From: Saccharicenans sp049719515
GTDB lineage: Bacteria; Acidobacteriota; Aminicenantia; Aminicenantales; Saccharicenantaceae
Direction: 5' to 3'
Assembly (NCBI GenBank): GCA_049719515.1
Contig: JBNARJ010000012.1
Coordinates: 1-64,000 of the forward strand
DNA: 64,000 nt
Shown here: positions 25,512-33,331 of the stretch, piece by piece
Position numbering within the stretch: position 1 is the stretch's first letter
Layout of the letters: every line of letters starts with the position of its first letter
Notes under the pieces: model-generated
What the model was told of the DNA's origin: nothing
Seen by the model: the letters and a program-made list of their open reading frames with translations, nothing else
Databases searched by the model: none
Program-made: the position numbers and the translations under genes

Positions 25512-26441
25512 ATGAAGGTATTTAGCGGCTCTTCAAACCCTGAACTGGCCAGGAAAATAGCCAGCTATTTAGGGATCGAACTCGGCCGTTGTGTGCTCGG
25601 CCGTTTTGCCGACGGAGAAATTCACTTTTACATCGATGAAAATGTGCGGGGAGAGGATGTTTTTGTCATTCAGTCCGGTTGCTCGGATGCCAATTTCCAC
25701 CTGATGGAACTTTTTGTCATGCTGGATGCTTTCAAGCGAGCCTCGGCCGGCCGCATAACAGCTGTTATTCCCTATTATGCATACGCTCGCCAAGACTGGA
25801 AAGACCGGCCGCGAGTGCCGATTTCGGCCAGGCTGATGGCTGACCTGCTGGAAAAAGCCGGGGCCAACCGCGTGCTGACCATGGACCTGCATTCACCCCA
25901 GATCCAGGGCTTTTTCTCCATCCCGGTTGACAACCTGACTTCAGCCCCGGTGATCGCCAACCACGTCCGCACTCTAAACCTGGAAAACCTGACCGTTGTT
26001 TCGCCCGATGCCGGCGGAGTCGGGCGGGCTCGCGTGTTTGCCAAGAGGCTGAACGCCATGCTGGCCATCATTGACAAGAGAAGGCCGGCGCCGAACGTGG
26101 CCCAGGTTTTGCACGTTATAGGCGATGTGAAGGATAAGGATGTAATCCTGTTCGATGACATGGTGGACACGGCCGGCACGCTTACTCTGGGGGTGGAAGC
26201 CCTGAAGCGCGAAGGCGCCAGGCGGATTTTTGCGGCCTGCACTCATCCTGTGCTGTCCGGCGAAGCCATTGACCGAATCAACAACTCCAGCCTGGAAAAA
26301 GTCTTTGTCACGGATACTATCCCCCTGAAAGAGCAGGCTAAGAACAGCCAAAAATTTGAAGTGCTGTCTGTGGCTGAGCTGTTCGGCGAAGCCATTCGAA
26401 GAATAAATGAGGGTAGCTCAGTTAGCTCTCTTTTTACTTAA
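25512..26441 (+). CDS. prs: Ribose-phosphate pyrophosphokinase
   Basis: This 309-residue enzyme makes PRPP from ribose 5-phosphate and ATP for nucleotide, histidine and tryptophan synthesis. Visible motifs: PYYAYARQDWKDRPRVPIS (ATP-binding region), TMDLHSPQIQGFF, and the PRPP loop ILFDDMVDTAGTL. Length and start are normal. It lies between tRNA-Gln and rplY in the ispE-prs-rplY-pth order known from many Gram-negative bacteria. Confidence 0.96.
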   Translation: MKVFSGSSNPELARKIASYLGIELGRCVLGRFADGEIHFYIDENVRGEDVFVIQSGCSDANFHLMELFVMLDAFKRASAGRITAVIPYYAYARQDWKDRPRVPISARLMADLLEKAGANRVLTMDLHSPQIQGFFSIPVDNLTSAPVIANHVRTLNLENLTVVSPDAGGVGRARVFAKRLNAMLAIIDKRRPAPNVAQVLHVIGDVKDKDVILFDDMVDTAGTLTLGVEALKREGARRIFAACTHPVLSGEAIDRINNSSLEKVFVTDTIPLKEQAKNSQKFEVLSVAELFGEAIRRINEGSSVSSLFT

Positions 26442-26453
26442 GGAGGAGAAAAA

Positions 26454-27116
26454 ATGACACTGGTAATTAAAGCAGAGAAAAGAACCGAACTCGGTAAAAA
26501 CGCCTCCGGGCGTCTGAGACGGCAGGGCCTGGTGCCCGCTATTCTTTATGGAGAATCCATAGAGAATATTCCTCTGACTCTGAAGAAAAAGGACGTCATT
26601 GAAATCCTGAAGTCAGAGACGGGCGAAAACACGATTTTTAAAGTGGCTTTTGATTCCGAAGAACGGGATGTCATGATTAAAGAAGTTCAGATTAACCCCA
26701 TTACCGATGAATTAACTCATGTAGATTTAATCCAGATTTCCATGGATAAGCCCGTGCGGGTATCCGTGCCGGTCGAGCTGGTGGGCGAGCCGGTCGGTGT
26801 GAAAACCGGAGGAGGGGTGGTGGACTTCTTGCTTCGTGAACTGGAAATTGAATGTTTGCCACGTGAAATTCCTGAATCGATCAAGATTGACATTAGCCCG
26901 CTGCACGTACACCAGTCGTTTAAAGTCCAGAACCTGACGCTTCCGGCCGGGATTAAAATCCTGCATGACCCGAACACGGCCATAGTTGTTATCAGCAGCG
27001 TGACGGAAGAAGCGGCCCCGGCTACCGGTGAGGAAGTGATTGAAGGCGCCGAGATGAAGGAGCCTGAAGTTATCAAGAAAGAGCGCAAGAAAGAAGAAGA
27101 AGAGAACAAGGAGTGA
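26454..27116 (+). CDS. rplY: Ribosomal protein bL25, CTC family long form
   Basis: This 220-residue 5S rRNA-binding protein is of the general-stress CTC type. The N-terminal L25 domain starts with KAEKRTELGKNASGRLRRQG, followed by a beta-rich C-terminal domain (about 95-185) and an acidic and lysine-rich tail (EEVIEGAEMKEPEVIKKERK). An AAGGAGGAG ribosome site precedes the ATG. It is directly followed by pth. Confidence 0.93.
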   Translation: MTLVIKAEKRTELGKNASGRLRRQGLVPAILYGESIENIPLTLKKKDVIEILKSETGENTIFKVAFDSEERDVMIKEVQINPITDELTHVDLIQISMDKPVRVSVPVELVGEPVGVKTGGGVVDFLLRELEIECLPREIPESIKIDISPLHVHQSFKVQNLTLPAGIKILHDPNTAIVVISSVTEEAAPATGEEVIEGAEMKEPEVIKKERKKEEEENKE

Positions 27117-27119
27117 TGA

Positions 27120-27689
27120 GTGTGGCTGGTGGTTGGCCTGGGTAACCCCGGGACGGAGTACAGCAGGACGCGCCACAACCTCGGTTTCCTGGTGGTCCAG
27201 GCCTTAGCCCGCGAGCAGGGGCTTCAGATAAAAGAAAAAAAATACCGGTCGAAAGTGGCCACGGCCGAAATAGACGGGCAGAAGGTCATCCTGGCCCTCC
27301 CTCAAACCTACATGAACCTGAGCGGGCTGGCCGTGAAGGATTTGCTTGACGGCTACCACCTGCCTCCGGAAAGAATGGTGGTCGTGTACGATGACCTTGA
27401 CCTGCGCTTCGGTGATATCCGGGTCCGACCCCAGGGAAGCCCCGGCACGCACAAGGGAATGAAATCTATAGTCCAGGAAATAAATACGACTGTGTTTCCC
27501 AGGGTTAGAGTGGGTATTGGCCCGAAGAGTGAAGGCCAGGACGCGGCGGAGTTTGTGCTGTCAGAGTTTTCGCCCGAAGAGCGGGAGAACTTGAAAGAAG
27601 TTATTGACAGAGCCTGCACGGCGGTAAAAATGGTCCTGGCCGGGGAGATGCAGAGGGCCATGAACGAATTTAACCGGAAGAAGGTTTGA
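27120..27689 (+). CDS. pth: Peptidyl-tRNA hydrolase
   Basis: This 189-residue enzyme releases tRNA from peptidyl-tRNA dropped by the ribosome. It shows VVGLGNPGTEYSRTRHNLGF, with the catalytic histidine in RHN, then QTYMNLSG, VVYDDLDL with the conserved aspartate, and GSPGTHKGMKSI. The start is GTG at 27120, with AAGGAG from the end of rplY about six bases upstream. Confidence 0.95.
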   Translation: MWLVVGLGNPGTEYSRTRHNLGFLVVQALAREQGLQIKEKKYRSKVATAEIDGQKVILALPQTYMNLSGLAVKDLLDGYHLPPERMVVVYDDLDLRFGDIRVRPQGSPGTHKGMKSIVQEINTTVFPRVRVGIGPKSEGQDAAEFVLSEFSPEERENLKEVIDRACTAVKMVLAGEMQRAMNEFNRKKV

Positions 27690-27713
27690 TTTTTTCTGGA
27701 AATAGTTTAAAAT
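27686..27713 (+). promoter_or_regulatory. Promoter of the rpsF-rpsR-rplI operon
   Basis: TTGATT (27686-27691) overlaps the end of pth, and TAAAAT (27708-27713) follows after 16 bases. The start would fall near 27720, exactly at the 5' edge of the structured leader. Confidence 0.5.
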
Positions 27714-27721
27714 ATGTGTTC

Positions 27722-27776
27722 AACTCCTTGCTCGTGCCGGTGAGAGCACGGGCTATAAAACCGTGAGGAGGTTAAG
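27722..27776 (+). promoter_or_regulatory. S6:S18-binding leader of rpsF (autoregulatory RNA)
   Basis: The leader contains the two hallmarks of the S6:S18 RNA motif: a hairpin CGTG (27733-27736)/CACG (27747-27750) whose loop begins with CCG (27737-27739), followed directly by GGCTA (27751-27755). An outer helix joins AACTCCT (27722-27728) to the ribosome site AGGAGGTT (27766-27773), with one bulged G. Binding of the S6:S18 complex would stabilise the fold and hide the ribosome site. A competing CACGG/CCGTG hairpin (27747-27765) is possible. Confidence 0.65.
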
Positions 27777-28184
27777 ATGAATCAATACGAAACAGGTTTC
27801 ATTATCGCACCCAACCTGTCGGAAGAAGAAACCACGGCGCTGATTGCTCAGATGGCCGAGGTTGTGCCGGCCAAAAAAGGCCGGATGATCAAACAGGACC
27901 TCTGGGGAAAAAGAAGGCTGGCTTATCCCATCAAAAGGTTTACAGAAGGTTTTTATGTCTTCTTTACCTATGAAGGCACCCCGGCTGTTCCGGCTGAACT
28001 GGAAAGGAAATTCAAGCAAACGGACGCTATCCTGCGCTTCATGACCATCAAAAAGGACCCCAGAGGAATGGTTAAAGGCAAGGAAAAAGAGACAAAGGCT
28101 GAGCCAGCACCGGCGGCCGAGCCTGAAGTGACCGCAGAGGTTAAGGTTGAAGCCGAGACTGCTTCTGGTGAGGAGGTAAAATAA
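27777..28184 (+). CDS. rpsF: Ribosomal protein bS6
   Basis: This is a 135-residue small-subunit protein that pairs with S18. The core MNQYETGFIIAPNLSEEE and KRRLAYPIKRFTEGFYVFF match the family. About 35 residues rich in alanine, glutamate and lysine extend the C-terminus beyond the usual end (RGMVKGKEKETKAEPAPAAE). Translation is probably controlled by the upstream S6:S18 leader. It is followed by rpsR after one base. Confidence 0.95.
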   Translation: MNQYETGFIIAPNLSEEETTALIAQMAEVVPAKKGRMIKQDLWGKRRLAYPIKRFTEGFYVFFTYEGTPAVPAELERKFKQTDAILRFMTIKKDPRGMVKGKEKETKAEPAPAAEPEVTAEVKVEAETASGEEVK

Positions 28185-28185
28185 G

Positions 28186-28452
28186 ATGGCTAACAGAGAA
28201 GAAAGAGAAAAAACAGAAAAAACACAGGCCAGGAAATTCTTTCCTCCGAAGAAAAAAGTCTGCCGTTTTTGCGAAAGGAATTTGAGGGATATAGACTATA
28301 AAGCGGTAGAAATTCTGCGGAAATACATACCAGACCGAGGCAAGATTGCTCCCCGCCGCGTAACCGGCACCTGTGCCTATCATCAGAGAAAGCTGGCCAG
28401 AGCCATCAAAAGAGCTCGGATCATGGCCCTGTTGCCGTTTGTGGAAGATTGA
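28186..28452 (+). CDS. rpsR: Ribosomal protein bS18
   Basis: This is an 88-residue small-subunit protein. CRFCERNLRDIDYKAVEILR and RGKIAPRRVTGTCAYHQRK are family hallmarks. The N-terminal CRFC pair with the later CAYH would allow zinc binding, as in other zinc-type S18 proteins. It lies between rpsF and rplI, the usual order. Confidence 0.96.
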   Translation: MANREEREKTEKTQARKFFPPKKKVCRFCERNLRDIDYKAVEILRKYIPDRGKIAPRRVTGTCAYHQRKLARAIKRARIMALLPFVED

Positions 28453-28469
28453 CAGGCAGGAGGCTACCG

Positions 28470-28955
28470 ATGAAAGTTATTCTGCTGGAAAACGTGGAAA
28501 AAGTTGGACGCAAAGGCGACATCCTGGAAGTAGCGCCCGGTTTTGCCCGCAACTATCTCATCCCCCGGCGCCTGGCGATGGAGGTAACCCCCGCCAACCT
28601 GAAGATGGTGGAAATGCAGCAGAAAGCGCTGCGAAAGAAGCTGGAAAAAGAACGGCTCACTTACCAGGAACTCATCAAGAAGCTGAACGAAGTCACCTTA
28701 ACTTTTTATCGTCGCTCGAGCGAAAAGGACGTTATTTTTGGTTCTGTCTCGGCGGCGGACATACAGGAAGAACTGGCCAAACTCGGCTTTGAGATAGACA
28801 AGAAAAAAATTATTCTGGATGAGCCAATTAAAAGGTTGGGAACCTTTACGGTGCCCATCAAGGTCTATCATGAAGACCGGGCAGAGATAAAAGTTATAGT
28901 CGAAAAAGAGGCTCAACCTCAGGCCGAACCAGCTGAAGAAAAACAGAACTCTTGA
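28470..28955 (+). CDS. rplI: Ribosomal protein bL9
   Basis: This 161-residue protein has MKVILLENVEKVGRKGDILE and the loop GFARNYLIPRRLA in the N-terminal domain, a long connecting helix (about 42-75), and a C-terminal domain starting near FGSVSAADIQEELAK. The frame is open seven codons upstream, but the ATG at 28470 has GGCAGGAGG seven bases before it and gives the family N-terminus. Confidence 0.95.
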   Translation: MKVILLENVEKVGRKGDILEVAPGFARNYLIPRRLAMEVTPANLKMVEMQQKALRKKLEKERLTYQELIKKLNEVTLTFYRRSSEKDVIFGSVSAADIQEELAKLGFEIDKKKIILDEPIKRLGTFTVPIKVYHEDRAEIKVIVEKEAQPQAEPAEEKQNS

Positions 28956-28976
28956 GAACGGGCAGATTGCAGTTTC

Positions 28977-29023
28977 GTCTCTTTAAAGCATGAGACCCAG
29001 GGGGTTAAATCCCCTGAAGAGAG
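28977..29023 (+). promoter_or_regulatory. Stem-loops in the dnaB leader that could mask the ribosome site
   Basis: Two consecutive hairpins lie in the 74-base gap: GTCTC (28977-28981)/GAGAC (28992-28996) and CAGGGG (28998-29003)/CCCCTG (29011-29016). Alternatively TCTCTT (28978-28983) can pair with AAGAGA (29017-29022), part of the ribosome site GAAGAGAG just before the dnaB ATG. The pairings exclude each other. No function is known. Confidence 0.35.
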
Positions 29024-29029
29024 ATAAAC

Positions 29030-30394
29030 ATGGAATTTGATTTAACCGTTCTCAAAAAAGCTCCGCCGCACAGTCTGGAAGCCGAAAAGACCGTCCTGGG
29101 TGGTATTCTGGTCAACAATGCCTACCTGAATGTGGTCCTTTCAGCCATCAATGTTGAAGATTTCTACAAAGATGCCCACCGGACTATCTTGGAAAAAATG
29201 ATTGTGTTGATGGACCGGGGGCAGCCGATTGATTTGCTGACTTTAAGCGAGGAACTCAGCCGGGCCGGTCAGTTAGAGGAAGTGGGGGGTGCTGCCTATT
29301 TAGCTTCTTTAATGGACGGAGTGCCTCGCAGCCTCAACATCGAATACTACGTGCAGATCATCAAAGAAAAATCGCTGCTGCGCAAATTAATATTTTCTTC
29401 AGCCAAAATTATCAGCTCTTCTTACGAACAGCAGGTGGAGGCGGATGAGCTGATCAATGAAGCCCAGCAGGCTATCGTGGAAATCGCCGAAGAAAAGATC
29501 AAGCCGGGTTTTGTGCCAGTGGGTGAGCTGACTGCTTCCATGATGGACACTATCCGGGTGCTGGCTGAGCGGCGGGAAGCCGTCACCGGTATTCCCACCG
29601 GTTTTATAGATTTGGACAACATAACGGCCGGACTTCACCCTTCTGAATTCATCGTTCTGGCCGCCCGGCCCTCAATGGGTAAGACCGCCCTGGCTTTAAA
29701 CATTGCCCAGCACGTTGGTTTGCATACTGATTATTATGCCGGCTTCTTTTCCATTGAGATGTCAAAGGAGCAGGTGGCCCTGAGGCTTCTTTGCTCTGAA
29801 GCTCAGGTGGACATTAAAAAAGCCAGATCCGGCTTTATCAGCGAACGGGAGTTTGAAAAACTCCAGATGGCGGCCGAAACGCTGTCCCAGGCCAGGATTT
29901 ATATTGACGAGTCGCCTGCCCTGACGGTCATGGAAATGAAAGCCAAGTGCCGGCGGCTTAAACTCGAAGGTCACCTTGACATCGTCTTCGTGGATTACAT
30001 CCAGCTGATGCGGACTGGCGGACGGTTTGAAAACCGCAACCAGGAAATGTCCTTCATCTCTCGGTCGCTGAAAGAGCTGGCGAAGGAGTTAAAGATACCG
30101 GTGGTGGGAATTTCCCAGTTGAGCCGGGCCCCGGAGAAAATGCGCAAAGAACCCCGGCCGATGCTCTCTGATTTGCGGGAATCTGGAGCCATTGAACAGG
30201 ATGCGGATGTGGTGATTTTCATCTATCGGCCGGATTATTACAATCCAAATGATGAAACTATTCAGGGGATTGCCGAGGTGAGCGTGGCCAAGCAGCGTAA
30301 CGGGCCGCTGGGCACCGTCCGGCTGGTTTTCTTGCGGGAGTTTGCCAAGTTTGCCAACATGGAATATGGCTATCGGGAAGAAGAGGGGGTCTAA
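29030..30394 (+). CDS. dnaB: Replicative DNA helicase DnaB
   Basis: This is a 454-residue hexameric helicase. The N-terminal domain (about 10-110) starts with PPHSLEAEKTVLGGILVNN. The RecA-like domain has Walker A AARPSMGKTAL (about residue 210-220), Walker B IVFVDYIQLM, and the C-terminal SDLRESGAIEQDADVVIFI and AKQRNGPLGTVRL motifs. It follows rplI, the order found in many bacteria (rpsF-rpsR-rplI-dnaB). Confidence 0.97.
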   Translation: MEFDLTVLKKAPPHSLEAEKTVLGGILVNNAYLNVVLSAINVEDFYKDAHRTILEKMIVLMDRGQPIDLLTLSEELSRAGQLEEVGGAAYLASLMDGVPRSLNIEYYVQIIKEKSLLRKLIFSSAKIISSSYEQQVEADELINEAQQAIVEIAEEKIKPGFVPVGELTASMMDTIRVLAERREAVTGIPTGFIDLDNITAGLHPSEFIVLAARPSMGKTALALNIAQHVGLHTDYYAGFFSIEMSKEQVALRLLCSEAQVDIKKARSGFISEREFEKLQMAAETLSQARIYIDESPALTVMEMKAKCRRLKLEGHLDIVFVDYIQLMRTGGRFENRNQEMSFISRSLKELAKELKIPVVGISQLSRAPEKMRKEPRPMLSDLRESGAIEQDADVVIFIYRPDYYNPNDETIQGIAEVSVAKQRNGPLGTVRLVFLREFAKFANMEYGYREEEGV

Positions 30395-30401
30395 ATAAAA
30401 A

Positions 30402-31187
30402 ATGGCCAGCCCCATCTGGAGACCTTTTTGGGATGGATTTTTCTTCGAGCTGGGCCAGGTTTTTGAGCTCGGCTGGCAGGCTTTAAAAGGAATTTTTAAA
30501 AAGCCTTTCGAAAAAACCAATTTCCTTCAGCAGCTGGAAGAAGTTGGGGTCAATTCACTACCCGTGGTTTCACTGACGGCGGCTTTTGGCGGGCTGGTTT
30601 TCGGGTTGCAGACTTATTTAGCCTTTCACCGTTACATCGGACCCGGGTCAGAATCTCAGGGAGGGCCGATTATTGCCGTTGGCCTTTGCCGCGAGCTGAT
30701 TCCCATCTTGGTCGGACTGATGGTGGCCGGCCGGGTTGGTTCGGCCATGGCGGCGGAAATCGGCACGATGAAAATAACCGAGCAGATAGATGCCCTGTTC
30801 AGCCTGGGGGCCCATCCGGTCAGGTATCTGGTGGTTCCCCGGTTATTGGCCAGCCTCATCATGGTGCCAATCCTGACGCTCTACGGAGATGTTATTGGTA
30901 TCTTTGGCGGCTTTGCCTACAACGTTTTTTTGATGAAGGTGAACCAGACTCTGTACGTGCAGAACACCCTGAAATATTTTGAAATGTGGGACGTGTCGGT
31001 TGGCCTGATAAAAGCCGTCGTCTTTGGCCTGGTGATTGCCGTGGTTGGTTGCTGGCAGGGCATGACCGCGGAAGGCGGGGCAGAAGGTGTGGGGCGGGCC
31101 ACGACCAAATCGGTGGTGGTGGCCAGCATCGCCATACTCATACTGAATTTCTTCCTGAGTAAGGTTTTGCCGTCAACGCTGAATTGA
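30402..31187 (+). CDS. mlaE: MlaE-family lipid ABC transporter permease
   Basis: This 261-residue inner-membrane permease has five to six membrane segments. Family marks are FGLQTYLAFHRYIGPGSE, GLCRELIPILVGLMVAGRVG and AAEIGTMKITEQIDALFSLG. With the following ATPase and MCE-domain genes it should move phospholipids between inner and outer membranes. It starts 8 bases after dnaB ends. No mlaB or mlaC gene is present in the window. Confidence 0.92.
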   Translation: MASPIWRPFWDGFFFELGQVFELGWQALKGIFKKPFEKTNFLQQLEEVGVNSLPVVSLTAAFGGLVFGLQTYLAFHRYIGPGSESQGGPIIAVGLCRELIPILVGLMVAGRVGSAMAAEIGTMKITEQIDALFSLGAHPVRYLVVPRLLASLIMVPILTLYGDVIGIFGGFAYNVFLMKVNQTLYVQNTLKYFEMWDVSVGLIKAVVFGLVIAVVGCWQGMTAEGGAEGVGRATTKSVVVASIAILILNFFLSKVLPSTLN

Positions 31188-31222
31188 GAGAAGATAAAAA
31201 CTGGATTAATGGGCAGAAAATT

Positions 31223-31981
31223 ATGAGCAGAATAAAAATCAAGCTGGTTGACGTCCATAAATCTTTTGGCCCTAAAAAAGTTCTGTCCGGTGTCAACCTC
31301 GATGTTTTTGAAAACGAGACCATCGTGATTATCGGGCAGAGCGGTTCGGGGAAAAGCGTCCTGCTCAAACACATCATCGGGATTATGAAACCTGACCGGG
31401 GGCACATTTATGTTGATGGCCAGGATATAACCTCACTGTCAGAAGAAGAAATGATGAAATTAAGCCGGAAGTTCGGCATGCTTTTCCAGGGGGCCGCCCT
31501 GTTTGATTCTCTGACGGTGGCTGAAAATGTGGCTTTTGGCCTGCGGCGGCATACCAATTTATCAGAAAAAGAAATTGAAGAGGTGGTGAAGGCCAGTTTG
31601 GAACGAGTCGGATTGCGGGGAGTGGAAAACTTGCTGCCCTATGAGCTGTCTGGGGGGATGAAAAAGAGGGTCGGTTTGGCCAGAGCCATCGCTTACAACC
31701 CGGAAATAATTCTTTATGACGAACCGACCACCGGCCTGGACCCGATCCGGGCGGATGCCATCAACGATTTAATCCTGCAGCTTAAAAAAGACCTGTGTGT
31801 CACTTCCGTTGTGATAACGCATGACATGAACTCGACCTACAAAATAGCCGACCGCATTGCCATGCTGTATGATGGCCGTATAATTGAGGTCGGGACGCCG
31901 GAAGAAATAAGAAATTCTTCCAACCCGGTGGTCCAGCAGTTCATAAATGGACGGGCCACCGGCCCGATTGAAGAATGGTGA
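31223..31981 (+). CDS. mlaF: MlaF-family ABC transporter ATPase
   Basis: This 252-residue ATPase powers the lipid transporter. It has Walker A GQSGSGKSVLLKH, Q-loop MLFQGAALFDSLTV, signature YELSGGMKKRVGLARAIA and Walker B IILYDEPTTGLDP. The GGMKKR variant of the signature is typical of Mla ATPases. The frame is open from a TTG at 31184, but the ATG at 31223 (SRIKIKLVDVHKSFG) gives the normal domain start. Confidence 0.93.
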   Translation: MSRIKIKLVDVHKSFGPKKVLSGVNLDVFENETIVIIGQSGSGKSVLLKHIIGIMKPDRGHIYVDGQDITSLSEEEMMKLSRKFGMLFQGAALFDSLTVAENVAFGLRRHTNLSEKEIEEVVKASLERVGLRGVENLLPYELSGGMKKRVGLARAIAYNPEIILYDEPTTGLDPIRADAINDLILQLKKDLCVTSVVITHDMNSTYKIADRIAMLYDGRIIEVGTPEEIRNSSNPVVQQFINGRATGPIEEW

Positions 31982-31990
31982 GGTGCGGAC

Positions 31991-33301
31991 ATGACCCGAA
32001 GAGAAGTTAGGGTTGGCATTTTCATTTCTGGGGCCTTCATCCTTCTTGCCCTCCTGATTCTGTTCGTGGGTGATGTGCAGGAGCTGTTCAAAAAACCCGG
32101 CTACCGGGTTTACGCCGTGTTTGATTCAGCCCTCGGCCTGGAAAAAAACGCGGCCGTTAAAATGGCCGGCATTAAAATTGGGCTGGTGAAGGATATAACC
32201 CTTGATGGCCGTCGGGCCCGGGTGACCATGAGCATTTATCCGAATTACCGAATACCCCACGGTTCGCGGGTTACCCTGGCTTCTCTGGGAATTCTGGGAG
32301 AAAAATACGTGGAAATTGTTCCTGGCAAGGAAGATACATATTACGAGCCGGAAGAAATCATGGAATCGCTTCCGCCGATAAGCTTTGACCAGTTAGGGAC
32401 ATTGCTGCTCTCGATGGGCGAAGATGTCAAAAGGGTAAGCAATTCTATAAACAACGTTGTCAGTAAGGACTTAGGGCCCAACCTCAAAAAAACTCTCGAA
32501 AACCTTCAGTCGCTCACAGCAGAGCTTGATAGCCTGCTCAAGGAAAACCGAGAAGCCTTGCACCAGACAATTCAGAACTCCGCACAGACCATCAGCACGC
32601 TTAACCAACAAATAAACAGCGTTTCCCGGGAAGTGCAGGACACCCTGGGTGAGGTGAAGGGTCTGGTGAAAGACAACCGGGGACAGGTCCGCGAAAGCTT
32701 AGAGAAACTGAAGGCAAACCTGGATAAGCTCGAGGAAACGCTCAACAGCCTCAACCACACCTTGCAGAAGATTGAGAAGGGAGAAGGCACAGCCGGGCGA
32801 TTGGTGAACGACCCGCAACTTTATGAAGAAGCGAAAGAAACGATTAGCCAGGTAAAAAGCATAAGCTCTTCAGTTTCAGCGCTAAAGCCGATGGCCGGCC
32901 TTCAGGGCTGGTATTATGGCGAGAGCGAAAAAATTAAGGGAAACTTGATGGCCGGTTTGACCTGGAAGGAAAAGTTGATGTTTTCAGCCGGCCTGAGCAA
33001 CCGGATAGCAGACGACCATATCCTGTATTCAGTCCAGGGCGGCTGGAAATTTCAAAATCTGGCTCTGCGGGGAGGTCTGATTGAATCAAAATTTGGCGCG
33101 GGGGTTGACCTTTATCTTTTGAAAGACCGGTTGTCCCTGAGTGTTGAAGGTTTTGATTTTAACCGCTCTTCGCGGCCGCAATTCAGGTTTTATGGCCGTG
33201 TTTACCCGGCCAAGAATTTTTTCCTGCTGGCCGGGCTGGAGGATTTTTCTTTGGCTTCCAACCGCGAATTTTTCTTCGGACTGGGATGGTCATGGCGCTG
33301 A
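31991..33301 (+). CDS. mlaD: MCE-domain lipid transport protein (MlaD-like) with a C-terminal beta-rich domain
   Basis: This encodes 436 residues, much longer than E. coli MlaD (183). It has an N-terminal membrane anchor (VGIFISGAFILLALLILFVG), one MCE domain (about 38-115: YAVFDSALGLEKNAAVKMAG), then about 170 residues of predicted coiled coil (about 130-290) with the GEGTAGRLVNDPQLYEE segment seen in MCE proteins. The last 130 residues alternate hydrophobic and polar (NLMAGLTWK, ILYSVQGGWKF, QFRFYGRVYP), as in outer-membrane strands. It may span from inner to outer membrane. It overlaps nothing and lies 9 bases after mlaF. Confidence 0.85.
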   Translation: MTRREVRVGIFISGAFILLALLILFVGDVQELFKKPGYRVYAVFDSALGLEKNAAVKMAGIKIGLVKDITLDGRRARVTMSIYPNYRIPHGSRVTLASLGILGEKYVEIVPGKEDTYYEPEEIMESLPPISFDQLGTLLLSMGEDVKRVSNSINNVVSKDLGPNLKKTLENLQSLTAELDSLLKENREALHQTIQNSAQTISTLNQQINSVSREVQDTLGEVKGLVKDNRGQVRESLEKLKANLDKLEETLNSLNHTLQKIEKGEGTAGRLVNDPQLYEEAKETISQVKSISSSVSALKPMAGLQGWYYGESEKIKGNLMAGLTWKEKLMFSAGLSNRIADDHILYSVQGGWKFQNLALRGGLIESKFGAGVDLYLLKDRLSLSVEGFDFNRSSRPQFRFYGRVYPAKNFFLLAGLEDFSLASNREFFFGLGWSWR

Positions 33302-33331
33302 ATCAGAATTGCTTGACGGGTGAAAACTAAG

